Of a DNA stretch of 64,000 bases, positions 53,646 through 62,693 are shown piece after piece; positions within the stretch are counted from its first letter, which is position 1; each line of letters begins with the position of its first letter. The DNA is from Clostridium saccharoperbutylacetonicum N1-4(HMT) (GTDB lineage Bacteria > Bacillota > Clostridia > Clostridiales > Clostridiaceae). Both the position numbers and the translations under genes were made by a program. The notes under the pieces are model-generated. The model saw nothing but the letters and a program-made list of their open reading frames with translations. It ran no database searches and was not told the DNA's origin. The stretch is from NCBI RefSeq assembly GCF_000340885.1, contig NC_020291.1:4029001-4093000 (forward strand). Direction: 5' to 3'.

Positions 53646-55649
53646 TTATTTTGAAGCTCTCTTTAACAATTGTTCATTGCAACGGCCTATAAATAGTGGA
53701 ACACTTTCAATATCAACCTCACTATTCTCAAGTCCAAACCATTTTGTTGGAGAAACAGTAATTCTTTTTATAAATAGCTTAGCTCTATATATGATTTCTT
53801 CCCTAAAACTTAATCCTGATTCATATGAAAGCTGTTCTACAATTATACTAAAACGAAAATCGCCAACTTTTCTATCAGGCATTATAGTGTAATTTCTAGA
53901 TTGAATATCTATTTCTCCACTTTTAACTAACTCAGTTGAAATCTGACGTAAATATACATTTAATCTTTGATCTACTCTGAAGCCAAGTTTTAATTTAACT
54001 TTTACAATATATGATGTTCCAAAAGTTTCTACTTCATATTCTGCATCATAAGGATTGTCAGTTACAACAATATTAACAAACCAATACACATCTGCTCTCT
54101 TAGGTCTTTTATCTAAAATAGAGTACATTACATTTCTTTCAATTTTCTGAGCATATTCTGAATTAGTTAAATATACAAGATTTGTTGCATATTTAGGTCT
54201 ATCAGAATCTTGACGTAAAAGATTCAATTGTTCTTTAAAATCTTGAATTTTAACATATCTTAACAAACGAATCTTAATATAATGACCTTGAATCCATATA
54301 TACATAAGAGATAAAATTGATAAAGCAATTAAAACAGCTACATATCCACCATGCATAAACTTAGCAGCATTTGCAATAAAGAAAGAAACTTCAAATAACC
54401 CGAAGAAAACTAGTATACTAATAGCAATAGCAGGTGAAATCTTTTGTTTTAATAAGTAATTAAACAACAAGATAGTTGTCATTAACATAGTAACTGTAAT
54501 TGATAATCCATAGGCTCCTTCCATATGTTCAGAACTTCTAAAATATAGAATAAGTCCAATACATATAATCCATAGAGATTTATTAACTGAAGGAATATAT
54601 AATTGTCCTTTAGATCTAGATGGATACATTATATGTAATCTAGGGAATAAATTTAATTTAATTGCTTCTGAAACAAGAGTAAAAGATCCTGAAATCAATG
54701 CTTGAGAAGCAATAATTGTAGCCAAGGTTGAAATTATTATACTACAAATCAAAAAGCTATGTGGAACCATTTGAAAAAACGGATTTAAATCATCTAAATT
54801 TGTATACATTGGATTTTTTCTAGCAGATAACACCCATGCTCCTTGACCAAAATAATTTAATAATAAACATACTTTAACATAAGGCCAAGAGGCATAGATA
54901 TTCTTCTTACCTGCATGTCCAAGGTCAGAATAAAGAGCTTCTGCACCTGTTGTTGCTAAAAATACGCTGCCGAGAATAAAAAATCCTGCTTTATTCTCAC
55001 TACTAAAAAGAATATTGATTGCATAGTATGGAGACAATGCACGTAATAAAGTCCAATCATGAAAAATATTCATAATCCCTAATATTGCCAACATTGAAAA
55101 CCAAATAAACATTACTGGCCCAAACATTTTTCCAATTAAATCAGTTCCAAAATGTTGAATAAAAAATAGTATACTTAGTATTACTATTACAATTATAATA
55201 ATAATATCTTGATCGTTACCAAAAATAGCATTGAAACTTGGAATAAGCTTTAAACCTTCAATTGCTGAAGTTACAGATACAACAGGGGTTAACATCCCAT
55301 CAGCAAGTAAGGCTGCACCACCAAGCATTGCTGGAATAATAAGCCACTTTGCACGATTACGAACTAGAGTAAAAAGAGAGAAAATCCCACCTTCACCTTT
55401 GTTGTCTGCCCTTAAAGTAATTAAAACATATTTTATTGTTGTTAAAATAGTTATTGTCCAAAAAATTAGTGATAAAGATCCAAGGATAAAGTTTTCAGAT
55501 ATATTTTCCAAACCACCGTTACCTTGAATAATTGATTTCATTACATAAAGAGGCGAAGTTCCAATATCTCCATAAACTACACCTAGTGCAATTAATATTC
55601 CTCCTAGGCTTAGTTTAGTGACATCATTATGTTTTTTAGCTGCTTTCAT
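53646..55649 (-). CDS. kup: Kup-type potassium uptake protein
   Basis: 667 aa, about 12 hydrophobic segments in residues 1-445, then a cytoplasmic C-terminal domain (about 450-667). Signatures: GVVYGDIGTSPLYVMKSII (near residue 19-37), ALRADNKGEGGIFSL-like segment (near 78) and LATTGAEALYSDLGHAGK (near 232). It takes up K+ with protons. GGAAG precedes the ATG at 55649. Upstream is a 473-bp leader region with an upstream ORF and hairpins. Confidence 0.95.
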   Translation of the reverse strand: MKAAKKHNDVTKLSLGGILIALGVVYGDIGTSPLYVMKSIIQGNGGLENISENFILGSLSLIFWTITILTTIKYVLITLRADNKGEGGIFSLFTLVRNRAKWLIIPAMLGGAALLADGMLTPVVSVTSAIEGLKLIPSFNAIFGNDQDIIIIIVIVILSILFFIQHFGTDLIGKMFGPVMFIWFSMLAILGIMNIFHDWTLLRALSPYYAINILFSSENKAGFFILGSVFLATTGAEALYSDLGHAGKKNIYASWPYVKVCLLLNYFGQGAWVLSARKNPMYTNLDDLNPFFQMVPHSFLICSIIISTLATIIASQALISGSFTLVSEAIKLNLFPRLHIMYPSRSKGQLYIPSVNKSLWIICIGLILYFRSSEHMEGAYGLSITVTMLMTTILLFNYLLKQKISPAIAISILVFFGLFEVSFFIANAAKFMHGGYVAVLIALSILSLMYIWIQGHYIKIRLLRYVKIQDFKEQLNLLRQDSDRPKYATNLVYLTNSEYAQKIERNVMYSILDKRPKRADVYWFVNIVVTDNPYDAEYEVETFGTSYIVKVKLKLGFRVDQRLNVYLRQISTELVKSGEIDIQSRNYTIMPDRKVGDFRFSIIVEQLSYESGLSFREEIIYRAKLFIKRITVSPTKWFGLENSEVDIESVPLFIGRCNEQLLKRASK

Positions 55650-55690
55650 ATTAATCTTCCTTTGCAATAAATATAAATACACATATATTA

Positions 55691-55714
55691 TGTCTTATGT
55701 TTTAACCATAAGAC
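55691..55714 (-). other. leader hairpin before kup
   Basis: GTCTTATG-n7-CATAAGAC, about 45 bp before the kup start. No T-run follows, so translation or RNA stability control is more likely than termination. Confidence 0.4.
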
Positions 55715-55815
55715 TTGTAGTGCCATTGTCGAAACATATTAGGAACATGAAAAAAATAATATACCAAAGATGTAATGTATACTTTTGAACCTTGTATGAG
55801 ATTAAATATATCCAA

Positions 55816-55842
55816 TCACTCTAATACAAGCCATTTTTCCAT
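55816..55842 (-). CDS. possible 8-residue leader peptide before kup
   Basis: Strong GAGGAGGA site, then ATG: MEKWLVLE and stop. A hairpin (CTTGTAT...ATACAAG) overlaps its 3' part, which is the layout of an attenuator. Very short, so coding is not certain. Confidence 0.4.
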   Translation of the reverse strand: MEKWLVLE

Positions 55843-56036
55843 TATATCCTCCTCATTTCTAATAAGTAAAGCGATCAAAAATGTCAAAATACTTGTTTAT
55901 TTGCGTTTCTCTTCAATTGTAAAGGATTTAATACAAAAACTCTCTAATAACCGAAATTTTAAAAAACGTTGTTGCCCTAATTATTTTTACTTAAATATAC
56001 ACCTTTAAAAAGAGTAGCTATGCACTTATAAAAAGA

Positions 56037-56049
56037 GCAGCTATGCTGC
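56037..56049 (-). terminator. small terminator after the second kinase gene, with duplicated unit
   Basis: GCAGC-TAT-GCTGC followed on the minus strand by TCTTTTT. A 17-bp unit (AAAAAGAGTAGCTATGC) occurs twice, at 56007-56023 and 56030-56046, one mismatch. Confidence 0.45.
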
Positions 56050-56122
56050 AATTAAGAACTTCCCTGCAACATCGGAACTTATATTGGTAATTTTTTTACT
56101 TATTTTTTTATTATCACGAAAC

Positions 56123-57496
56123 CTAATTATTTTTACTTAAACATACAGTAAAAGTAGTTTCTTTATTTTCTCTGCTCTCTACATCTATTGTTGCAGTATG
56201 TAACGACAATATTTTCTTTACGAGAGTAAGCCCAATTCCACTTCCTTCAATTTTATGCCTGCTTTTATCTCCACGATACATTCTTTCAAAAACATAAGGC
56301 AAATCTTCTTTTTTAATTCCAATTCCATTATCCTTAATTTCAATAATCACGTAATCTGCATCGCTGCTGATATTAATCCATACTGTCCCATCTACCTTGT
56401 TAAACTTAATTCCATTTGAAATAAGATTTATAAATACTTGTTTTAATTTATCATAATCACCTAAAACCACAAAATCTCTATCTTCATCTTCATTAATAAA
56501 CAATTTTACATTTTTTTCAGCAGCAGCAATAGAGAAATCTTCTATTACTGATGAAAGTAGTTCGTTTATATTGACTAGTCCTAATTTAAGTATTATTTCA
56601 TCAGATTCTACTTGTTTTAGTGAATTTAAATTATTTAAAAGTTTTCCGAATCTTATTACTTCATCATTAAGATTATTAAGCTTATCAGTAGTTATAGGTA
56701 CAATTCCATCTATCATTGCTTCTAAATTATTCTGCAATACATTTAATGGAGTTCTAATTTCATGGGATATATCAGATACTAGTCTTTTTCTAAGTAAATC
56801 CTGATTATTTAGTTTCTCTCCTAGAGAATTTATACTCTCAGTTAAATTCCGAATTTCTTCAATGCTGCTTTTTACATTTGATCTAGAATTATAATTTCCT
56901 TTGGATAAACTCACAGAAGTTTTTGAAACTGCTTTTATAGGTTCAGTAAATTGCTTTGATAATATTAAACTTATTACTCCTACTATTATTAATGTTAATA
57001 TACCACTAAATACTATCCCCTTATTAATTTGTCCTTTGAAACTTATATCTTCTTGAGATAGTAAAACAGGTGAGTATTGGCCAACTATAATATATCCTAC
57101 AATTTTGTCATTTACATTTATATCAAAAATATTGGAAGTATACACTCCTGTTTCTTCTTTACCGTTTACCATCATATGATTTTTATTTTGTATATCTTCA
57201 TGGTTCATTTCCCATACAACTTTTCTATTTTCATCTAAAAGACTTAAACAGTAATTACTCATATACGCTTCATGCATCATTTCTTCACCAGAGGTTAAAC
57301 TCCAGCTTCCATCATTTTTATAGACCTGTTGAAAATATTCTACTAACCTTGCATTTCTTTTAGTTTGAATATCCTCCATATATTTATTGAAGGTATTTGT
57401 TATTGTTGTATTTATAATTAAAACAGATAAAAGTACTGAAACTACTGAACAAAAAATAAGTATAAAACTTAATCGTCCCCTAATACTCTGCTTCAT
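56123..57496 (-). CDS. sensor histidine kinase
   Basis: 457 aa. TM1 near residues 10-30, sensor domain (about 31-155), TM2 near 160-180, HAMP, HisKA with SDISHEIRTPLNVLQNN (His near residue 246), N box LISNGIKFN near 362, DNGIGI, GSGIGLTL. It overlaps the response regulator stop by 4 bp (ATGA). Similar in plan to the kinase at 41573; ligand unknown. Confidence 0.93.
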   Translation of the reverse strand: MKQSIRGRLSFILIFCSVVSVLLSVLIINTTITNTFNKYMEDIQTKRNARLVEYFQQVYKNDGSWSLTSGEEMMHEAYMSNYCLSLLDENRKVVWEMNHEDIQNKNHMMVNGKEETGVYTSNIFDINVNDKIVGYIIVGQYSPVLLSQEDISFKGQINKGIVFSGILTLIIVGVISLILSKQFTEPIKAVSKTSVSLSKGNYNSRSNVKSSIEEIRNLTESINSLGEKLNNQDLLRKRLVSDISHEIRTPLNVLQNNLEAMIDGIVPITTDKLNNLNDEVIRFGKLLNNLNSLKQVESDEIILKLGLVNINELLSSVIEDFSIAAAEKNVKLFINEDEDRDFVVLGDYDKLKQVFINLISNGIKFNKVDGTVWINISSDADYVIIEIKDNGIGIKKEDLPYVFERMYRGDKSRHKIEGSGIGLTLVKKILSLHTATIDVESRENKETTFTVCLSKNN

Positions 57497-58176
57497 ATTT
57501 CATCACCAAATTTATATCCGATTTTTGTAACAGTAGCTATATATCTTGGTGCTTTGGTATCTTCCTCAATTTTCTTACGTAAATTTTTGATATGAACATC
57601 TATCCCCCTATCTGAGCCATCAAAATCAATACCAAAAGCTCTTTCTATTATTGCTTCTCTTGTAAATACTTTTCCTTTATTTGAAGCTAAAACATATAAT
57701 ATATCAAATTCATTTGGAGTTAAATTAATTTCTTCGCCATTTAATTTAACAGATCTTTTATCAATATCAATTATTAATTTATTATTATCAAAGGAAAGAA
57801 TATTCTCTTTGTTATCCCCTAACCTTCTAAATAATGCATTAACACGGGCAGTAAGCTCTCTTGGACTTAAAGGTTTAGTTAAATACTCATCAGCTCCAAT
57901 ATTTAATCCTTCTATTTTATCACTTAACGTACTTTTTGCAGTTAGCATAAAAATATACACATCTGATATTTTTCTTAGTATTTTGCAAACTTCCTCCCCA
58001 TCAATATCTGGCAACATTAAATCTAAAATTACAAGATCAATTCTCTCTTTTCTAAAAATTTCAATTCCATCTAACCCATTTTCAGTAGTGAAAACTCCAT
58101 ATTCTTCTTTTTCTAAATATGCCTTTAAAACATCCGATACACTTTTTTCATCTTCAATTATTAGAATATTACTCAT
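57493..58176 (-). CDS. OmpR/PhoB-type response regulator
   Basis: 227 aa. Receiver with EDE near residue 8, DLVILDLMLPDIDG (phospho-acceptor near Asp53) and LTKPLSPRELTAR; winged-helix DNA-binding C-terminus with LTPNEFDILYVLASNKGKVFTREAII and IDVHIKNLRKKI. GAGAGG before the ATG. Partners with the overlapping kinase; a second candidate binder for the 11-bp repeats. Confidence 0.95.
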   Translation of the reverse strand: MSNILIIEDEKSVSDVLKAYLEKEEYGVFTTENGLDGIEIFRKERIDLVILDLMLPDIDGEEVCKILRKISDVYIFMLTAKSTLSDKIEGLNIGADEYLTKPLSPRELTARVNALFRRLGDNKENILSFDNNKLIIDIDKRSVKLNGEEINLTPNEFDILYVLASNKGKVFTREAIIERAFGIDFDGSDRGIDVHIKNLRKKIEEDTKAPRYIATVTKIGYKFGDEI

Positions 58177-58234
58177 AGTACTAACCTCTCGAATTTTTCA
58201 TATTTTATTACCAACTCATATATATTTCAATTAT

Positions 58235-58307
58235 CAATGTTCAATAAATGTTGATTTCCTTTGGAAATCCTTATGTATTGAATAATTCTTTTTGCAACAT
58301 ATATATT
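58235..58307. repeat. hairpin repeat copy R1
   Basis: Same family as R2 and R3: TTCAATA and TATTGAA arms around GATTTCC-n3-GGAAATC, followed by the TTTTTGCAACATATATA module. In the 445-bp gap 58177-58621 before the beta-propeller gene. Confidence 0.6.
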
Positions 58308-58327
58308 TAACATTTTAGCATAAACTT

Positions 58328-58349
58328 ATGAATTTTATATGTAGATGAT
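58328..58349. promoter_or_regulatory. weak 11-bp direct-repeat pair
   Basis: ATGAATTTTAT followed by ATGTAGATGAT, a degenerate match to the repeats near the copper and quinone genes, about 150 bp before the response regulator start. Confidence 0.35.
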
Positions 58350-58621
58350 AAACAAAAAGTCATGTAAAAGAAGATTCATTTATCATCCTTAGTACTATTA
58401 TTTTATAAAAATATATAATTTTTAACAAAATATAACATCATTCTTAATTTTTTCTTGATTGAAAATTTTATTATTGATATAATAAGACTACTTTCTTAAA
58501 AATAGAATAACTTTACAGCAAATGAATATATATCTAAAAGTAAAATCATGAACATTTAGATAAAATTACAGAAATATTAATATGTATATTAAACTATTTT
58601 TAACGTTACGGAGGTCATAAA

Positions 58622-60217
58622 ATGATATATATAGCTATTTTTCTAGTTGTATTAAAAGCTCATCCAGTGCTTAGTATTTTGGGGTGTATTCTTTTTGGTA
58701 TCATTAGCCAAATTGTATTTCCAAACAAAGTTAAATTCAAGTTATTAAAATTTTCTACAGTTTTATTTGTAATTATTATTGCTAATATTTTTGTAGGACA
58801 TTTTTTAACAAATGTGATTATCGATAATTTTGGCGAAAAAGGTGAAGCTATGGTTGTAGATAATTTACCAACATCAGATCAATACAATAACGAAACGGTT
58901 TATCGCTATAATGTTATGATTAAACCTACTAATGATAACAATGTTATTTCAACTTATTTTTTATCATCAGATTTTAATATAGTTCATAACGATTCATTAA
59001 ATAAATACAGCTATCCTTCAACTGGAGTCAAATTTAATGTGAAATATATACAAGCTTATCCAAAAGCTTTTGTTATTATAGCCAATGATGATAGTGATTA
59101 CGCCAAACAACTTCAACTTAGTAAGTATTCCTCAGAAAAAGCTAAAATAGAAAATCAATTAAAAATGGACCCTGATAACGCCGGTCTTAAAGAAAAGCTT
59201 GAGGAATTGAATGAGAAACTTCAAGCTATTACTATTAATAATGATGGCAATGCTAGTGAAGTTACAAAGAAACTTCAACTTAACGAGTATTCAATGGAAA
59301 TATCTAATATAGAAGAACAATTAAAAATGGATCCTGAAAACTCTTCTCTTAAAAGGAAGCTTGAAGAATTAAAATTAAAAATTCTTTCTATTAACAACAG
59401 TAACTTCTCTGGGGAATTAGTAACAATTTTCGGTGGAAAAGGTACAGATTCTGGAAAATTAAATGATGCAAGATATATTACAATAGACTCTGATAATAAT
59501 GTTTGGATTGCTGATTATATTGATGGACGAATTCAACAATTTAGTAATTCTGGTGAATTCCTTAAGATGATTCAAATAAAAGCAGATAAACATGATTCTA
59601 AACTAATTAAGGGACTAGCTGCAGATATGAATGGAAATTTATACGTCTCTACTGGTAGCACAATTCAGAAATATAAAACAGCTGATGGTAGTTTATCAGC
59701 AACTTTTAATGAAAAAGATTATTATGGCTCCTTAGCGGTTGATAAAAATAATAACCTATATTTACTAACTTCCTCTGCAATGGAAAACACTTTGTATAAA
59801 CTAAACTCTGATGGAACTATATTGGCTATTTTTAATAATATTATAAAAAAAGCTAACAAAGAAGATCCGGGGATGAATGCTAATTTTGCATTAGATAGTT
59901 CTTGTAATATTTACATTTTTAGTGAATATACTAAAAAAATATATGTATATAATTCCAATGGGGAATTCATTAAATATTTAGATTTAAAGTTAAATAGTAA
60001 AGATATAGATATTGAAACAATTTCTATAGACAATAATGATAATTTGTATATAAAAAGCTTTACTGGTAATTATAAATTTGACCTCAATGGTAATTTACTT
60101 AATGTTTTGCCTAATAAAAATTATTATAGTACTGCTGTAGATTCAAACGATAATATTTATATGCCAGAAAATGACCATGTTTTTGAATATAATCTAAATA
60201 ATTCTACACAAAAATAG
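58622..60217 (+). CDS. membrane-anchored beta-propeller (NHL-like) protein with coiled-coil repeats
   Basis: 531 aa. Two TM helices near residues 2-22 and 40-62, then an extracellular beta domain (about 75-155), two repeated 40-residue coiled-coil units (LQLSKYSSEKAKIENQLKMDPDN near 161 and LQLNEYSMEISNIEEQLKMDPEN near 217), and an NHL-type beta-propeller (about 265-525) with blades such as ITIDSDNNVWIADYIDGRIQQFS and LAVDKNNNLYLL. Such proteins often bind ligands or other proteins at the cell surface. GGAGG before the ATG. Function unknown. Confidence 0.75.
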   Translation: MIYIAIFLVVLKAHPVLSILGCILFGIISQIVFPNKVKFKLLKFSTVLFVIIIANIFVGHFLTNVIIDNFGEKGEAMVVDNLPTSDQYNNETVYRYNVMIKPTNDNNVISTYFLSSDFNIVHNDSLNKYSYPSTGVKFNVKYIQAYPKAFVIIANDDSDYAKQLQLSKYSSEKAKIENQLKMDPDNAGLKEKLEELNEKLQAITINNDGNASEVTKKLQLNEYSMEISNIEEQLKMDPENSSLKRKLEELKLKILSINNSNFSGELVTIFGGKGTDSGKLNDARYITIDSDNNVWIADYIDGRIQQFSNSGEFLKMIQIKADKHDSKLIKGLAADMNGNLYVSTGSTIQKYKTADGSLSATFNEKDYYGSLAVDKNNNLYLLTSSAMENTLYKLNSDGTILAIFNNIIKKANKEDPGMNANFALDSSCNIYIFSEYTKKIYVYNSNGEFIKYLDLKLNSKDIDIETISIDNNDNLYIKSFTGNYKFDLNGNLLNVLPNKNYYSTAVDSNDNIYMPENDHVFEYNLNNSTQK

Positions 60218-60239
60218 ATCTATATAGCTGAAATATATT

Positions 60240-60800
60240 TTAGTTTTCCAAAGCTTTTGCCAATGAATTAAGTTTACTTAATGTTTTCCAATTACGCACA
60301 GTTGTTGCTACATCAAGTTTATAAAGATTATTGGCAAGCTTTGAATTTCGAATGCTATGCTTAAATAAAAGATACACATTTCTCCCTACAATATAATATT
60401 TATCACTTTCACTTTTATAGCTGTCTATGTACTCAAGTTTTTCTTTCAAAGGATTATGTTTCAATAATGCAACATATAAACTTTCTACCTCAGATAATCT
60501 CTCTGCTTCTGCTATTTCCTCATTTGAGAATGGACAATCCGATAGAAGCTGTTCTAATTCATTAGATGTCCTTAAAATAACTTCTAAAGAAATTCCAAAG
60601 ACGGTTTCAATCTCTTGTTCAATTTTATTGCAGAGTGCCTCCTCTGATTCATTTGATTTGAACAGAACATTTCCACTTTGAATATATGTTTTTACATCGC
60701 TAACTCCAATGGATTCAAAGGTTCGTTTCAAATCTGCCATCTTTATTACATTTTTTCCTCCTACATTAATACCTCTTAACAATGCTATATAAACAGTCAT
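60240..60800 (-). CDS. DUF1697 family protein
   Basis: 186 aa, full length for DUF1697. N-terminal YIALLRGINVGGKNVIKMADLKR signature (read near residues 3-25) and TYIQSGNVLFKSNE near 38. Function of the family is unknown. AAAGGAG upstream of the ATG. It lies 23 bp after kptA on the same strand and could be co-transcribed. Confidence 0.9.
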   Translation of the reverse strand: MTVYIALLRGINVGGKNVIKMADLKRTFESIGVSDVKTYIQSGNVLFKSNESEEALCNKIEQEIETVFGISLEVILRTSNELEQLLSDCPFSNEEIAEAERLSEVESLYVALLKHNPLKEKLEYIDSYKSESDKYYIVGRNVYLLFKHSIRNSKLANNLYKLDVATTVRNWKTLSKLNSLAKALEN

Positions 60801-60823
60801 ATTGTAAACTCTCCTTTATATAT

Positions 60824-61372
60824 CTATAATTCTTTACTTAAATATTTTATTGGAACATAATCAGTTAACCACACTTTATTTTCAGATAAATAGAATTTGT
60901 ACCCGTCCTTATACATTTCATCACTATCAATTTTAAAAATAACTAATTCGCCATGTCTCTTACCTACCTTTGTTGCTGTTTCAACATCTGATGATAAATG
61001 AACATATTGTCTATTTTGCTTCTTGATGCCTTCTTTACAGATCCTTTCGCTAAACCTTGTTGCTGTTCCATGATACAATACCTTTGGTGGCTCTATAGGT
61101 TGTAATTCAAGATTCACTGTAATTGAATGCCCTTGATTTGCTTTAATTTTGCTTTTATCCTCATTAAAGGAGTACCTTTGTTTATTATCTTCAGCTACAA
61201 TTCTTTCAATATCTGAAATTGTTACTTTATATCCTTTTAAATTCAATCCTTTAATTAAATCTGATGTCTTAATATATCCATATTCATCTAATTTCAATCC
61301 AATTTCTTCTGGTTTATGTCTTAATATAAGACTTATAAATTTACTAATACTCATATCTTCTTTTCTTATCAT
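60824..61372 (-). CDS. kptA: RNA 2'-phosphotransferase (Tpt1/KptA)
   Basis: 182 aa. N-terminal winged domain ([25 protein letters not shown]) and C-terminal ADP-ribosyltransferase-like domain with [16 protein letters not shown] and [20 protein letters not shown]; the conserved Arg-His-Arg set can be matched to ILRHKP, QGHS and KRHG. It transfers an internal 2'-phosphate from RNA to NAD, useful in RNA repair. The usual R-A-x-Q-G-H motif here reads K-A-N-Q-G-H. GGGGA before the ATG. Confidence 0.92.
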   Translation of the reverse strand: MIRKEDMSISKFISLILRHKPEEIGLKLDEYGYIKTSDLIKGLNLKGYKVTISDIERIVAEDNKQRYSFNEDKSKIKANQGHSITVNLELQPIEPPKVLYHGTATRFSERICKEGIKKQNRQYVHLSSDVETATKVGKRHGELVIFKIDSDEMYKDGYKFYLSENKVWLTDYVPIKYLSKEL

Positions 61373-61544
61373 TATTTTAATCCCCTTTTATCTATCTAGT
61401 CTTGCCGTACAAAATAATATTCTACCTGTAAATAAATATTTCTTCATATTATTGATTATACTCTCTTTAATTATAACTATATTTTACCATAATTAATGCA
61501 ATTTTTAATTCCAGCTATAAAAAAATTAACTCTCTGAATAATAA

Positions 61545-61586
61545 AAAACATAGATGGTTTTACTTTAATATAATCCACCTATGTTT
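61545..61586 (-). terminator. terminator of the amidohydrolase gene
   Basis: AAAACATAG-A-TGG pairs with CCA-C-CTATGTTTT; minus-strand exit TTTTTTATTATT. Confidence 0.8.
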
Positions 61587-61605
61587 TCACTGTTTATTTT
61601 AATAC

Positions 61606-62652
61606 TTATGAAAAATTAATATTTGAATTTTCTACTAATCTCGGAAACAACTTCAAAGCATTTTTATAATAAATATCTTGACGTAATTCATCAGTAAGTA
61701 TATAAGTTTTATCTAATTCTTCAGCAAGCATAATACATCCAACTTCTAGAGTATATGGATAATCACTTCCATAGAACAAATGACTATGATCTGCAATTTC
61801 TAAGATAGTTTCTAATTGCCTTGGAATACACATTCCTGCAATATCATAATACAATTTTTTTAATTCTCCATATACATCTATCTTTTCTTTACCCTCTAAT
61901 AAGTAAGCCTTTTTAAAAAAGGCATCAAGTCTATCACAAAGTATTGGTAAAAATGCACCTGCATGGGGAATAACAAACTTAATATTGTTAAAACGTCTTA
62001 TAGTTCCCTTTGATATCATATTTGTTACAGTACGCGTTGTATCAAATAAAAATTCCATTGCTGGTATAGGCAATTCTTCATTTACATTCTGAGGGACAGA
62101 GCTAGGTTTATTGGGATGAAGAATAACTACTGCCTTACGATTATTTAGTTCCTCTAATATAGGATCTAAACATGGATCTCCTAAATATACACCTTGCGTA
62201 TTTGTTGGAAATGCAATACCATCTGCCTTTAGTACATCAAATGCATAGTTGATTTCTTCTATACTATCTTTCACATTAGGTAGAGGAAGAGATGCTATAA
62301 GTCCAAATTTATTAGGATATTTTTCTACAGCTTCGGCTCCTTCCTCATTAGCTTGTCTTGCAACTCTTTTAGCAACTTCTGGATCTCCAAAATTTAAATG
62401 GGGAGAAGATAAGCTTAACACTGTTGTAGTAATACCTAAATATTCCATCATTTTCAAATGACTTTCAACATCCCATTCTGGTGTTGGGAAGCCATCTGGC
62501 TCCCCTTCTACTTCAAATTCTAGTAGTCTCCTATATGCTCTAGGAATATAATGAACATGCATATCTATTTTTTGAAGTTTATTTCCTTTATAATTTTTCA
62601 TCATATTATCAATTTTATATCCTAATATCATGTCTTTAATTATATTCGCCAT
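61606..62652 (-). CDS. amidohydrolase family protein (ACMSD-like)
   Basis: 348 aa. TIM-barrel amidohydrolase (Amidohydro_2): metal ligands in KIDMHVHYIPRAY (near residue 28-40), VVILHPNKP (near 195), FVIPHAGAFLP (near 245) and LFYGSDYPYT (near 308). This set is typical of ACMSD and related decarboxylases/hydratases acting on aromatic or dienoic acids, not classic amidases. AAGGAAAAG before the ATG. Substrate unknown. It lies just upstream of nothing and downstream of the RND gene on this strand. Confidence 0.88.
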   Translation of the reverse strand: MANIIKDMILGYKIDNMMKNYKGNKLQKIDMHVHYIPRAYRRLLEFEVEGEPDGFPTPEWDVESHLKMMEYLGITTTVLSLSSPHLNFGDPEVAKRVARQANEEGAEAVEKYPNKFGLIASLPLPNVKDSIEEINYAFDVLKADGIAFPTNTQGVYLGDPCLDPILEELNNRKAVVILHPNKPSSVPQNVNEELPIPAMEFLFDTTRTVTNMISKGTIRRFNNIKFVIPHAGAFLPILCDRLDAFFKKAYLLEGKEKIDVYGELKKLYYDIAGMCIPRQLETILEIADHSHLFYGSDYPYTLEVGCIMLAEELDKTYILTDELRQDIYYKNALKLFPRLVENSNINFS

Positions 62653-62693
62653 AATTCTTTTCCTTTCACATTGTTAAATTAAAATATTAAATA

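Noticed and set aside
55650..56122. c-di-AMP (ydaO) riboswitch before kup
   Set aside because: The conserved core motifs of that riboswitch are not visible; only hairpins and a small frame.
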